Assembly (NCBI GenBank): GCA_002435715.1
Contig: DISD01000033.1
Location: forward strand, 1-64,000
Length of the DNA stretch: 64,000 nt
DNA from: Rhodospirillaceae bacterium UBA6219
Lineage (GTDB): Bacteria; Pseudomonadota; Alphaproteobacteria; Rhodospirillales; Magnetospirillaceae
Direction of reading: 5' to 3'
Position 1 is the first letter of the stretch; each line of letters opens with the position of its first letter. Positions 38,536 to 47,728 of the stretch are shown here, one piece after another. The translations under genes and the position numbers were made by a program. The notes under the pieces were generated by a model. It did no database searches. It had not been told where the DNA came from and worked only from the letters and a program-made list of their open reading frames with translations.

Positions 38536-38940
38536 TTACGCCTGTTCCAGCTCGACCAGGGTTCCGCAGAAATCCTTGGGGTGCAAGAACAGCACCGGCT
38601 TGTCGTGGGCGCCGATCTTGGGTTCGCCGTCACCCAACACCCGGGCGCCTTCGGCCTTCAGCTTGTCACGTGCCGCCAAGATGTCTTCCACTTCGTAGCA
38701 GATATGGTGGATCCCGCCATTGGCGTTCTTTTCCAGGAAAGCGGCGATGGGCGACTTTTCCCCCAAGGGATGCAACAGCTCGACCTTGGTGTTGGCCAGT
38801 TCCACGAAAACCACGGTCACGCCGTGCGCCGGTTGCGGCACCGGAGCAGACACCTTGGCACCCAAAGTATCGCGGTAAAGCTTGGTCGCGGCCTCAAGGT
38901 CGGGGACGGCGATGGCGACGTGATTCAATTTTCCGATCAT
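38536..38940 (-). CDS. mce: Methylmalonyl-CoA epimerase
   Basis: 134 residues. Glyoxalase-fold with metal ligands in LNHVAIAV (His), the HH of GGIHHICYEVEDI, and Glu near the end (TLVELEQ), matching methylmalonyl-CoA epimerase. It interconverts (R)- and (S)-methylmalonyl-CoA in propionate or ethylmalonyl-CoA metabolism. The start at 38940 has GAGGATC upstream; 27 in-frame upstream residues were rejected. The mutase is not in this window. Confidence 0.93.
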   Translation of the reverse strand: MIGKLNHVAIAVPDLEAATKLYRDTLGAKVSAPVPQPAHGVTVVFVELANTKVELLHPLGEKSPIAAFLEKNANGGIHHICYEVEDILAARDKLKAEGARVLGDGEPKIGAHDKPVLFLHPKDFCGTLVELEQA

Positions 38941-39093
38941 CTGATCCTCGGTGGATGAAGTGATGTCTTCGCTATACCACAGCGACAGCCTAGGGGGAAT
39001 TGCAACAAGTCCTTGGCTCATTATGCTTGCGTGCTAGTGTTCTTCCAATTACCACTTGAGTCCTCCGCCCCCCTTCAGCCACCGGAGCACCGC

Positions 39094-41475
39094 GTGCCCG
39101 AGTCGACTTCCGAATCCTTGCCGCCTAAAACCGAGGACAATGTGTTTTTCGGCAAACGGATGGGAATGTGGGGCTGGATCGCCAACATTGCCGGGCTGGT
39201 CACCATCATCACCATAGCCGTCACCTTTTTGTGGGTGATGAGCTCGTTACCTCGGGTCGAAGGCCGCGTTCCCGCCCGGGGGATGGAATACGCCGCCTCG
39301 ATCACCCGTAACGAATCCGGGGTGCCGTTCATCACCGCCCGCTCCGGTCACGACGCCTATTTTGCCCTGGGCTGGATTCACGCCCAGGACCGCTTGTGGC
39401 AAATGGAGACGCAACGACGCGTCGGCGCCGGCCGCCTGGCTGAAATCGTCGGCGTGGCCGGTCTGAAGAACGACCGCTTCATGCGCACCCTGGGTCTTTA
39501 CCGTCTGGCCGAAAGCTCGTTTTCGACATTGGATGACGCGACCCAAAGCGCCTTGACCGCCTATGCCGAGGGGGTCAACGCTTGGATCCGCGACAATTCC
39601 CACCGCCTGCCTCCTGAATTCCTGATTCTCGGATTGCGTCCGGAAGCATGGAAACCGGCGGATTCCCTGGTTTGGGGGCGTTTGATGGCCTTACGCCTGA
39701 CCGCGGACTGGCGCGATGAAGCGCTGCGCGGCAAATTGGCGGCAAAGCTGCCGGCCAAACAATTGGCGGAATTGTGGCCCGACACCGGCGACGGATTGTC
39801 CACCTTGGCCGCCGCCGAAACGTTCCAATCCGTGTTGGCCGCCCTGCCCGAGGAAGCCTCGCCACGCGATGCCTCGAACGTGGCGGTGCTGTCCGGCAAA
39901 CGCAGCGCCAGCGGTGCGCCACTCTTGGCCAACGACCCGCATTTGCCGTTCCAGATGCCCGGACTTTGGTACTTGGCCTCGGTCGAGGCGCCGGGTTTGC
40001 GGCTGACCGGCGCCATGGTTCCCGGCATCCCCTTTCATCTGATCGCTCATAACGGCCGCATCGCCTGGGGGACCACCACCACCCACGCCGACACCGTCGA
40101 TCTTTATGTCGAACAATTGGCTGGTGACGGCGGCTACATGGTGGGGAAAAATTCCCGGCCCTTCGCCGAACATCAAGAAACCATCCTGGTGAAGAACGCC
40201 GCCCCGGAAGTCCTGACCATCCGCGAAAGCCGCCACGGCCCCATCGTTTCCGATTTGGCCGTCGGCCAAAAGGACGGCCAGGTGGTGGCGCTGAAAAGCA
40301 CCGCCCTGGAAGCCGACGACCGCACCGCACAAGCCTTTTTCCGCATGGGCCGCAGCGTCGACTGGCGCAGCTTCACCGCCGCCTTGGCCGATTTCCATTC
40401 TCCCGTGCAGAATTTCGCCTTCGCCGACACGTCCGGAACCATCGGCTTCATCACCGCCGGCCGTGTCCCCTTGCGCAGCGGCAAGGCCGATGGCGCCACC
40501 CCCATCGCCGGATGGACCGGTAATGGCGAATGGACCGGCTGGATTCCCTTCACCAAGATGCCGCAAGCGGTCAACCCCAAGGCGGGAATGCTGGTCAACG
40601 CCAACAACCAGGTGGCTGGCAGCCGTTATCCCTATCGCCTGGCAAAAAGTTGGCATGAAGGATTCCGCGCGCGGCGTTTGCTGGATTTACTGGAAGCCAA
40701 GACCGCGTTGACGGTGGACGACATGCTGGCGATCCAAATGGACAAGCGGTCGTTGGCGGCCGAAGAATTCAAGGAATTGCTGGATTCCCCCGAAGGCTTG
40801 TCCCCCAACGCCGCCCGTGCCGCCGCCATGATTCAGACCTGGGACGGTACCATGGACAAGGATCGGCCCGAACCGCTGATCTATAATCTGTGGCTGGACA
40901 AGATGTGGCGGAACATGGTCGCCGACGAATTGGGTGACGATTTCGACGCCATGCGGAAAGTCCGGCTGCGCGCCTTGGGCGACATGCTGGCCAGCAACCG
41001 CCATTGGTGCGACGACGTCAGCACGGAAAAGGCCGAAAGCTGCGAAGACTTGGTCAGCCGCTCGTTGGAAGCGACGTTGGCGGATCTGTCGGCCCGTTTC
41101 CCCGATAAAAGCCTGGAACAATTGCGCTGGGGCGATCTTCACCAGGCGCGTTTCACCCACCCGTTGATGGGACGCCTGCCCTTGGCCAATCACCTGAGCG
41201 ACAGCCAATTCGCCACCGACGGCGACGATTACACCATCAGTCGCGGAACCTTCGCCCCCGGCCAGTTCACCCATGTGCATGGGGCGGGATTGCGGGTGGT
41301 GTTCGATCTGGCCAATTTGGATGCCAGCCGTTTCATCATCGCCGGCGGCCAGTCGGGCAATCCGCTGTCGCGTCACTACGACGACCTGATGCCGGCTTGG
41401 CTGGAAAACCGGGGCATGACCCTGGTGAAACCAGCGGAAGGGGCCGCTTCCATCTCGCTGGAGCCCGGATACTGA
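39094..41475 (+). CDS. Membrane-anchored penicillin acylase family hydrolase
   Basis: 793 residues. A GTG start at 39094 is supported by GGAG six bases upstream. A single hydrophobic helix (about residues 26-50) anchors it. Ntn-hydrolase features: a small subunit with GWIHAQDRLWQME, then RDA|SNVAVLSGKRSASG with predicted nucleophile Ser near residue 261 after self-cleavage, and LLANDPHL and NGRIAWGTTT in the large subunit. Members deacylate N-acyl compounds such as acyl-homoserine lactones or beta-lactam side chains; the substrate here is unknown. Confidence 0.9.
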   Translation: MPESTSESLPPKTEDNVFFGKRMGMWGWIANIAGLVTIITIAVTFLWVMSSLPRVEGRVPARGMEYAASITRNESGVPFITARSGHDAYFALGWIHAQDRLWQMETQRRVGAGRLAEIVGVAGLKNDRFMRTLGLYRLAESSFSTLDDATQSALTAYAEGVNAWIRDNSHRLPPEFLILGLRPEAWKPADSLVWGRLMALRLTADWRDEALRGKLAAKLPAKQLAELWPDTGDGLSTLAAAETFQSVLAALPEEASPRDASNVAVLSGKRSASGAPLLANDPHLPFQMPGLWYLASVEAPGLRLTGAMVPGIPFHLIAHNGRIAWGTTTTHADTVDLYVEQLAGDGGYMVGKNSRPFAEHQETILVKNAAPEVLTIRESRHGPIVSDLAVGQKDGQVVALKSTALEADDRTAQAFFRMGRSVDWRSFTAALADFHSPVQNFAFADTSGTIGFITAGRVPLRSGKADGATPIAGWTGNGEWTGWIPFTKMPQAVNPKAGMLVNANNQVAGSRYPYRLAKSWHEGFRARRLLDLLEAKTALTVDDMLAIQMDKRSLAAEEFKELLDSPEGLSPNAARAAAMIQTWDGTMDKDRPEPLIYNLWLDKMWRNMVADELGDDFDAMRKVRLRALGDMLASNRHWCDDVSTEKAESCEDLVSRSLEATLADLSARFPDKSLEQLRWGDLHQARFTHPLMGRLPLANHLSDSQFATDGDDYTISRGTFAPGQFTHVHGAGLRVVFDLANLDASRFIIAGGQSGNPLSRHYDDLMPAWLENRGMTLVKPAEGAASISLEPGY

Positions 41476-41476
41476 A

Positions 41477-41503
41477 AAGGCGCCGCGAGCAACGCGGCGC
41501 CTT
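41477..41503. terminator. Terminator between convergent acylase and flavin reductase genes
   Basis: AAGGCGCCGCG, AGCAA loop, CGCGGCGCCTT: an 11-base-pair perfect stem. On the minus strand it is followed by TTTTC, so it mainly serves the flavin reductase gene. Confidence 0.75.
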
Positions 41504-41528
41504 GACGGAAACCCGGTCCAACAGAAGC

Positions 41529-42017
41529 TTACAAAGCGCCCCCGTTGTCCATGTAAGCCCCACGGAAATAGATCAAGGGCGCGCCGCCTTCCTGGTAATG
41601 GATGGTTTCGACTTCGCCGATGAAGATGACGTGGTCGCCACCGTCGATGGTGTTGACAAGCTTGCATTCCAGATTGCCGATGCAACCCGACAGCACCGGA
41701 ACACCACCGGCCCCGGTTTCGCTGACCACGCCGGCCCATTTGTCATCGGAACGACCGGCGAAACGGATGGACAGGTCGCGCTGCCCTTCCGCCAGCATGT
41801 TGATGACGAAACGGCCGCTGTTCTTGTAGGCGGCCAGGCTGGACGTCTTGTTGCCCAGGCAGAACAGCACCAGCGGCGGCTCCAATGACAACGAGGAGAA
41901 GGCGCTGACCGTCACGCCAACCGGACTGTTATCTTCGGGGTTGACCGTGGTGACAACGGTCACGCCGGTGGCGAAACAGCCCAGGGCCTTGCGGAAGGAA
42001 CGCGAATCGACAGTCAT
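41529..42017 (-). CDS. Flavin reductase domain protein
   Basis: 162 residues from the ATG at 42017. The HpaC/FMN-binding split-barrel signature is present: FRKALGCFATGVTVVTT, VTVSAFSSLSLEPPLVLFCL, the loop GRFVINML, and the GDHVIFIGEV core. It likely reduces FMN or FAD with NAD(P)H for a partner monooxygenase, which is not next to it. The longer reading to 42107 adds a non-family N-terminus. Confidence 0.87.
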   Translation of the reverse strand: MTVDSRSFRKALGCFATGVTVVTTVNPEDNSPVGVTVSAFSSLSLEPPLVLFCLGNKTSSLAAYKNSGRFVINMLAEGQRDLSIRFAGRSDDKWAGVVSETGAGGVPVLSGCIGNLECKLVNTIDGGDHVIFIGEVETIHYQEGGAPLIYFRGAYMDNGGAL

Positions 42018-42144
42018 TGAAACAAGCCTGCTCTTGATGGTGACGGAATATGACATTACTTGGGCCGATACCACTAGGTCAAATGGCGGCTGAAGGAAAG
42101 CCCCCAAAGCCTGTCCGCATCAGGTTTTTTTGTCAAAATCGAAG

Positions 42145-42173
42145 TTGACTGGCGACACGGGAGGGGAAATATA
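42145..42173 (+). promoter_or_regulatory. motA: Possible motA promoter
   Basis: TTGACT, 17-base spacer, AATATA, lying 64 bases before the motA start in the divergent gap with the flavin reductase. The -10 is weak. Confidence 0.35.
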
Positions 42174-42236
42174 GCATTCTCCGAAACGGTCATAATGGCC
42201 ATGTGGTGTCCCGAAGGACCGCAGCAGGGGAAGTGA

Positions 42237-43097
42237 ATGTTCGCGATCATCGGCATTGTGGTGACGATAGCATGCGTGATTGGCGGCTATGCCGCTTCAG
42301 GCGGTCACCTTGACGTGCTGTGGCAACCCTTCGAGTTCATCATCATCTTGGGCGCCGCCTTTGGATCGATGTTATTGGGTAACCCCAAAGATATCATCAT
42401 GGGCGTGTTCAAAAAGTTCGGCATGATCTTTAAAGGGCCGCATTACAAGAAAGACGCTTTCGTCGAAATGCTGTCCATGCTGTACGCGGTGTTCAAGCTG
42501 GCCAAGACCAAGGGCGACCTGGCTTTGGAAAGCCATGTGGAAAAGCCCGATGAAAGCCCGCTGTTCCAGAAGTTTCCCGGTTTTTCCGGCGATCACCACA
42601 CGCGGACGTTCTTTTGCGACTACCTGCGCCTGCTGACGCTTGGCACCTCCAACGCCCACGAGCTGGAATCCATCATCGACGGCGAGTTGGAAGCACACCA
42701 CAAACATTACCACGAAATTTCCCACGCAGTGAATCTGGCCGCCGACGCCATGCCCGCCTTGGGTATCGTCGCCGCGGTGCTGGGCGTCATCCACACCATG
42801 GGGTCGATCACCGAACCGCCGGAAGTGCTGGGCCACCTGATCGGCGCGGCGCTGGTCGGCACCTTCACCGGCGTGTTGGTTTCCTACGCCTTCGTCGCCC
42901 CCTTCGCCCGCAACATGCAGATGTGCTTCGATTCGGACCATTATTATCTGGTGGCCATCAAGTCGGGGCTGTTGGCGCATATGCAGGGTTACGCGCCGCA
43001 GGTTTCCATCGAATTCGCCCGCAAGGTTCTTCCCGACGCCCTGCGCCCCACCTTCCAGGAACTGGAAGAAGTGGTCACCAACCTGCCGCCAGACTGA
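42237..43097 (+). CDS. motA: Flagellar motor stator protein MotA
   Basis: 286 residues. Four membrane helices: two near the N-terminus (about 2-21 and 31-49) and two near 170-220 around LAADAMPALGIVAAVLGVIHTMG and LIGAALVGTFTGVLVSYAF, with the large cytoplasmic loop between them that contacts FliG. GGGGAAG precedes the ATG. It forms the proton channel with MotB, whose gene follows after 16 bases. Confidence 0.96.
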   Translation: MFAIIGIVVTIACVIGGYAASGGHLDVLWQPFEFIIILGAAFGSMLLGNPKDIIMGVFKKFGMIFKGPHYKKDAFVEMLSMLYAVFKLAKTKGDLALESHVEKPDESPLFQKFPGFSGDHHTRTFFCDYLRLLTLGTSNAHELESIIDGELEAHHKHYHEISHAVNLAADAMPALGIVAAVLGVIHTMGSITEPPEVLGHLIGAALVGTFTGVLVSYAFVAPFARNMQMCFDSDHYYLVAIKSGLLAHMQGYAPQVSIEFARKVLPDALRPTFQELEEVVTNLPPD

Positions 43098-43113
43098 TTA
43101 AGGCTTAACCGAC

Positions 43114-44037
43114 ATGGCCGAAGGCCAGCAGATCATCATCAAGCGGGTCAAGAAGGTTGCCGGCGGTGCCCATGGCGGCGCCTGGAAAGTGGCTTATGCC
43201 GACTTCGTGACCGCCATGATGGCGTTCTTCCTGCTGCTGTGGCTGTTGAACGCGGTGACCGAAGAACAGCTGACCGGCATTTCCAACTATTTCGCCCCGT
43301 CCATGGCGTCAAAAAGCGCGTCGGGGGCCGGCGGCATCCTGGGCGGCCAAGTGATCGGCGAAGGCGCCCAGGTGTCCATGACCTCGTCGCCCAGCTTGGT
43401 TCAGCACCTTCCCCCTTCTTCCATCGGTCCGGGGGGCGAGGATCTGACCTCGGCCGCCACGGAACCCATGGAAGGAATGAGCGAGGCGGAGTTCAAGGAA
43501 AAGCTGGCCGAACGCGAACAGCAGAAGTTCGACAAGGCCAAGGACGTGCTGGAAAACGCCGTCAAGGGTATCCCCGAGCTGCAGAAATACGAAGGCTCGT
43601 TCCTGGTGGACAACACCCCGGAAGGCCTGCGCATCCAGATCACCGACCAGGAAGGTCTGGCCATGTTCCCGTCGGGCAGCTCGGCCATGTTCGGCCATAC
43701 CAGGGCGTTGCTGGACTTGGTGTCGCGCATCGTCAACCAGATGCCCAACAAGATCAGCATCACCGGCTATACCGATTCCATCCCGTTCCGCGATCCGTCC
43801 GGCTATACCAATTGGGAATTGTCGGCCGACCGTGCCTTGGCCAGCCGCCGTGCCCTGTTGATGTCCGGTGTGCCCGAAGATCGCGTCGATCGTGTGGTTG
43901 GCCGCGCTTCGTCGGATCCGCTGGTCAAGGACGACCCGAAATCCCCGCGCAACCGCCGTATCAGCATCATCTTGCTGCGTGAGAGCGATACCACGGAACC
44001 TCCGCAGACCCCGGTCACCCCCGGCACCAAACCCTAG
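43114..44037 (+). CDS. motB: Flagellar motor stator protein MotB
   Basis: 307 residues. A basic N-terminus, then one membrane helix starting YADFVTAMMAFFLLLW with the proton-binding Asp30. A plug/linker region and an OmpA-type peptidoglycan-binding domain (about 160-290, with TGYTDSIPF and LSADRALASRRALL) follow. The Gln/Asn-free start and Asp30 suit a proton-driven stator rather than a sodium one. The C-terminus is Pro/Thr-rich. Confidence 0.96.
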   Translation: MAEGQQIIIKRVKKVAGGAHGGAWKVAYADFVTAMMAFFLLLWLLNAVTEEQLTGISNYFAPSMASKSASGAGGILGGQVIGEGAQVSMTSSPSLVQHLPPSSIGPGGEDLTSAATEPMEGMSEAEFKEKLAEREQQKFDKAKDVLENAVKGIPELQKYEGSFLVDNTPEGLRIQITDQEGLAMFPSGSSAMFGHTRALLDLVSRIVNQMPNKISITGYTDSIPFRDPSGYTNWELSADRALASRRALLMSGVPEDRVDRVVGRASSDPLVKDDPKSPRNRRISIILLRESDTTEPPQTPVTPGTKP

Positions 44038-44088
44038 AAATACTGTGATCACGACCTACATGGGGGACTGGACACAGGAGAGGCCCCA

Positions 44089-44565
44089 ATGAACGGTTCC
44101 GTCACCATCATTCCGCCGAACGCGGCCTACGACGATCCTTCCGCCTATCACGGCACCACCAGCAAGCGCGTCTTCGCCTATATGGTGGATGCCGTGGTCG
44201 TCTGTATGGCCGGGGCGGCGGTGTGGATCGGTATGGGGATTGTCGGCCTGGCGACCTTGGGGTTACTGCTTCCGCTTCAGCCCTTGATGGTGGCGCTGGT
44301 TCCCCTGGTCTATCACGTGGGATTGATCGCCTCGCCGGCCGGCGCGACCCTGGGCATGCGGCTTTTCGGCATTCGGGTCGTCGATTCCATGACCGGCGCC
44401 CCCCCCAGCTTGGCGCAGGCGGTCATCCAGATCGTCGCATTTTATGGATCGGTGGCCTTGACCGCTTGGCTGATCTTGATTTTTGCCCTGTTCAACGCCC
44501 GTCGACGGACTTTGCACGATGTCTTAGCCGGAACAGTGGTGGTCAACACCGAAAAGCGACTATAA
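44089..44565 (+). CDS. RDD family membrane protein
   Basis: 158 residues. The RDD signature starts near residue 24 (RVFAYMVDAVVV, with the Arg and Asp) followed by three hydrophobic helices; GATLGMRLFGIRVVD and RRTLHDVLAGTVVV are the conserved C-terminal motifs. Function of the family is poorly known. It begins 51 bases after motB and ends 31 bases before bpt, so it may share the transcript. Confidence 0.88.
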   Translation: MNGSVTIIPPNAAYDDPSAYHGTTSKRVFAYMVDAVVVCMAGAAVWIGMGIVGLATLGLLLPLQPLMVALVPLVYHVGLIASPAGATLGMRLFGIRVVDSMTGAPPSLAQAVIQIVAFYGSVALTAWLILIFALFNARRRTLHDVLAGTVVVNTEKRL

Positions 44566-44596
44566 TAAGTCCGCTTTAGGTCCGAGTTGGTTGGCG

Positions 44597-45322
44597 ATGG
44601 ATCATATTCCGCTGAAACGTCCGCATTTCTTTTTCACCACGGCAGCCCTGCCCTGCCCATACCTGCCCGGTCGTCTGGAACGCAAGATCGTCACCGAACT
44701 GAACGGTCCCGATTCGGAAAGCCTGCACGAAGCCCTGTCGCGCGCCGGTTTCCGTCGGTCGCATTCCATCGCTTATACCCCGGCCTGCCCGGGTTGCCAG
44801 GCCTGCGTCCCCGTGCGCATCGTCGTCAACAAGTTCAATCCCAACCGCACCATGCGCAAGGTGGCCACGCACAATGCCGGCCTGATCGCCCGCATGGTGC
44901 CGGCCCGGGCCACCGCCGAGCAATACAAGCTGTTTTCCCGCTATCAGGAATCGCGCCACAATGGCGGCGACATGGCGCTGATGGGGTTTTACGACTATCG
45001 CTCGATGGTCGAAGACAGCCCCATCGACACCTTCTTGCTGGAATTCCGCCAAGCCGACGACACCCTGGTGGCGGTGTGCTTGACCGACCGTATGGGCGAC
45101 GGCCTGTCGGCGGTCTACAGCTTTTACGAACCCGAGATGCAATCGGCATCCTTGGGCACCTATGTGGTGCTGTGGTTGTTGGAAGAAGCGACCAGGCAAG
45201 GTCTGCCTTTCGTCTATTTGGGCTATTGGATCCCGGAAAGCCGCAAAATGGCTTATAAAACCCGCTTCCAGCCGCTGGAAGCCTTCGGCCCCGACGGCTG
45301 GCAACCCCAAAGCGACGGCTGA
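44597..45322 (+). CDS. bpt: Aspartate/glutamate leucyltransferase Bpt
   Basis: 241 residues. The ATE/Bpt hallmarks are present: TPACPGCQACVPVRI (about 61-75), YQESRHNGGDM, and the C-terminal YLGYWIPESRKMAYKTRFQPLEA. It adds leucine to N-terminal Asp or Glu of proteins, marking them for ClpAP degradation. The ATG at 44597 is preferred over the TTG two codons earlier. It is downstream of the RDD gene on the same strand. Confidence 0.94.
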   Translation: MDHIPLKRPHFFFTTAALPCPYLPGRLERKIVTELNGPDSESLHEALSRAGFRRSHSIAYTPACPGCQACVPVRIVVNKFNPNRTMRKVATHNAGLIARMVPARATAEQYKLFSRYQESRHNGGDMALMGFYDYRSMVEDSPIDTFLLEFRQADDTLVAVCLTDRMGDGLSAVYSFYEPEMQSASLGTYVVLWLLEEATRQGLPFVYLGYWIPESRKMAYKTRFQPLEAFGPDGWQPQSDG

Positions 45323-45394
45323 CGCTGCCTTTCAGCCTCTCGACGAGAGGCATATTACGGAAATCCGAAATACAATCAGTATCTGGCCTTCGTA

Positions 45395-45408
45395 TTGACA
45401 CCATGTCA
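45395..45408 (+). promoter_or_regulatory. dctQ: Small inverted repeat/-35 element before dctQ
   Basis: TTGACA at 45395-45400 overlaps TGACA-CCA-TGTCA, a 5-base inverted repeat. It lies 52 bases before the dctQ start; no convincing -10 is found at the right spacing, so the promoter role is uncertain. Confidence 0.3.
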
Positions 45409-45459
45409 TAGTGCCCCCGCGCCAAGAGGTAATACCGGTACAGGTTCTAGGGAGGTTAC

Positions 45460-46014
45460 ATGACGTTGCTGCTGAAACTCAGCGGCCTGATCGACCGTCT
45501 GAATACGATGGTCGGCAAGGCGGTATACTGGTTGGTTTTGTTGGCTGTGCTGGTCAGTGCCGGCAATGCCGTCGTCCGCTACACCTTCAATACCAGCTCG
45601 AACGCCTGGCTTGAAATCCAGTGGTACCTGTTCGCCGCGGTGTTCCTGTTGAGCGCCGGCTATACCCTGCTGCGCAACGAACATATCCGCATCGACGTGC
45701 TGACGGCGGGTTTCAGCCAACGGACCCATGCCCTGATCGACGTCCTGGGCTGCATCTTCTTCCTGTTTCCCATGGCCATCATGATCTTGTGGCTGTCCAT
45801 TCCCATCTTCGTCGATTCCTTCGTGACCGGCGAGATGTCCAGCGATGCCGGCGGCCTGATCCGCTGGCCGGCCAAGATCCTGATCCCCATCGGCTTCACC
45901 CTTTTGGTGTTGCAGGGCCTGTCCGAAACCATCAAGCGCGTGGCCTTCCTGGCCGGCAAGATCGACCATTACGGCGCCCCGTCCGCCGGCCATCACGGGG
46001 GGGCCCAGGAATGA
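45460..46014 (+). CDS. dctQ: TRAP transporter small permease DctQ
   Basis: 184 residues with four membrane helices, including the conserved EIQWYLFAAVFLLSAGYTLLRNEHIRID motif of DctQ. GGGAGG precedes the ATG. It pairs with DctM in an Na+-driven uptake system. The stop overlaps the dctM start by four bases. The binding-protein genes are not in this operon but convergent on the other strand. Confidence 0.94.
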   Translation: MTLLLKLSGLIDRLNTMVGKAVYWLVLLAVLVSAGNAVVRYTFNTSSNAWLEIQWYLFAAVFLLSAGYTLLRNEHIRIDVLTAGFSQRTHALIDVLGCIFFLFPMAIMILWLSIPIFVDSFVTGEMSSDAGGLIRWPAKILIPIGFTLLVLQGLSETIKRVAFLAGKIDHYGAPSAGHHGGAQE

Positions 46015-47582
46015 TCGAATTCATTATCGCCAACATGGCGCCGTTGATGTTCGGTGCCCTGGTCCTGTTCCTGCTGTGCGGCTATCCGGTGGCTTTCGCC
46101 CTGGGGGCCAACGGCCTGCTGTTCGGCCTTTTGGGCATGGAACTGGGCCTGTTCCACGTCGAATTGTTCCAGGCGCTGCCCGAACGCGTGTTCGGCATCA
46201 TGCGCAATGAAACCCTGCTGGCCATTCCGTTCTTCACCTTCATGGGGTTGATCCTGGAACGCTCGGGGATGGCGGAAGACCTGCTGGACACCATCGGCCA
46301 GCTGTTCGGCCCCATCCGGGGTGGTCTGGCCTTCGCCGTGGTGTTCGTCGGCGCCCTGCTGGCCGCTACCACCGGCGTGGTCGCCGCCTCGGTGATCTCG
46401 ATGGGGCTGATCTCGCTGCCGATCATGCTGCGTTACGGTTATGACCCCAAGCTGGCCACCGGCGTCATCGCCGCCTCGGGCACCCTGGCCCAGATCATTC
46501 CGCCGTCCTTGGTGTTGATCATCATGGCGGACCAGTTGGGTCGTTCGGTGGGTGACATGTATCAGGGCGCCATGATCCCCGGTCTGGTGCTGACCGCGCT
46601 TTACGCCGGCTACATCATCATGTGCGCGGTGTTCCGTCCCAGCATGGCCCCGGCCCTGCCCCCCGAAGCCCGCACCTTGCGCGGCATGAAGCTGGTGCAG
46701 CGCGTGGTGTTCTCGCTGGTGCCGCCGCTGGTGCTGATCTTCCTGGTTCTGGGGACCATCTTCATCGGTGTGGCCACCCCCACCGAAGCCGGCGCCATGG
46801 GCGCCAGCGGCGCCTTGATCCTGGCCGTCCTGCGTCGTCGCCTGAACGTCGACCTGATGCGGCAGGCCATGGAAAGTACCGCCAAGCTGTCGTCCTTCGT
46901 GCTGTTCATTCTGATCGGCTCGACGGTCTTCGGCTTGGTGTTCCGTGCCGTCAACGGCGACCTTTGGGTCGAACATCTGATGACCTCGCTGCCCGGCGGC
47001 CAGGTCGGCTTTCTGATCGTCGTCAACATCCTGGTCTTCGTCCTGGCCTTCTTCCTGGACTTCTTCGAACTGGCCTTCATCATCGTCCCCCTGTTGGGAC
47101 CGGTGGCCGACAAGCTGGGCATCGACCTGATCTGGTTCGGCGTACTGCTGGCGGTCAACATGCAGACCTCGTTCATGCACCCGCCCTTCGGCTTCGCCCT
47201 GTTCTTCCTGCGCTCGGTCGCCCCCAAGGACGATTACGACGACAAGGTCACCGGCAAGCGCATCAAGGGCATCAAGACCACCGACATCTATTGGGGCGCC
47301 ATTCCCTTCGTCTGCATCCAGATCATCATGGTCTGCCTAGTCATTGCCTTCCCGCAATTGGTGGAAGGATCGTTGGGCAAGCGTGAAAAGATCGACCTGG
47401 ACAAGGTGCAAATCCAAATCGAAGCCCCGTCTTATGGCGATGGCGGTGGTTACGGCGGCCCACCCAGCTTCGGAGCTCCGGACCCCTCGGAACCGTCGGA
47501 TGCGGCGCCTTCCGACCAACCCGGCGGCGGCGAAGACCCCATGGACGCCATCAAAAAGCAATTACAGCAACAGGGCCAATAA
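46011..47582 (+). CDS. dctM: TRAP transporter large permease DctM
   Basis: 523 residues with about twelve membrane helices. DctM family motifs: IPFFTFMGLILERSGMAEDLL, GVVAASVISMGLISLPIMLRYGYD and GTLAQIIPPSLVLIIMAD, plus PTEAGAMGA. After the last helix a hydrophilic Gly/Pro/Ser-rich tail of about 60 residues extends into the cytoplasm, ending in a glutamine cluster. It is coupled to dctQ by an ATGA overlap and followed by a strong terminator. Confidence 0.95.
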   Translation: MIEFIIANMAPLMFGALVLFLLCGYPVAFALGANGLLFGLLGMELGLFHVELFQALPERVFGIMRNETLLAIPFFTFMGLILERSGMAEDLLDTIGQLFGPIRGGLAFAVVFVGALLAATTGVVAASVISMGLISLPIMLRYGYDPKLATGVIAASGTLAQIIPPSLVLIIMADQLGRSVGDMYQGAMIPGLVLTALYAGYIIMCAVFRPSMAPALPPEARTLRGMKLVQRVVFSLVPPLVLIFLVLGTIFIGVATPTEAGAMGASGALILAVLRRRLNVDLMRQAMESTAKLSSFVLFILIGSTVFGLVFRAVNGDLWVEHLMTSLPGGQVGFLIVVNILVFVLAFFLDFFELAFIIVPLLGPVADKLGIDLIWFGVLLAVNMQTSFMHPPFGFALFFLRSVAPKDDYDDKVTGKRIKGIKTTDIYWGAIPFVCIQIIMVCLVIAFPQLVEGSLGKREKIDLDKVQIQIEAPSYGDGGGYGGPPSFGAPDPSEPSDAAPSDQPGGGEDPMDAIKKQLQQQGQ

Positions 47583-47601
47583 GCCCCCCCCCAAACAAAG
47601 A

Positions 47602-47630
47602 CCCCCGGCCCGCAAGGACCGGGGGTTTTC
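47602..47630 (+). terminator. dctM: Intrinsic terminator of dctQM
   Basis: ACCCCCGG (47602-47609) pairs with CCGGGGGT (47620-47627), followed by TTTT. It is 20 bases after the dctM stop. Confidence 0.85.
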
Positions 47631-47680
47631 ATGCCGTCTTGTCTACCGTTCCCTTTCGAATCCGATGGTACAACCGACAC

Positions 47681-47711
47681 AAAAAAGCCCCGGCCGAAAG
47701 TCCGGGGCTTT
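47681..47711 (-). terminator. dctP: Intrinsic terminator of the first dctP
   Basis: On the minus strand AAAGCCCCGG, loop, CCGGGGCTTTTTT: a GC-rich stem with a T-run, 18 bases after the dctP stop. Confidence 0.9.
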
Positions 47712-47728
47712 GCTGGAACCGGGGTTCC

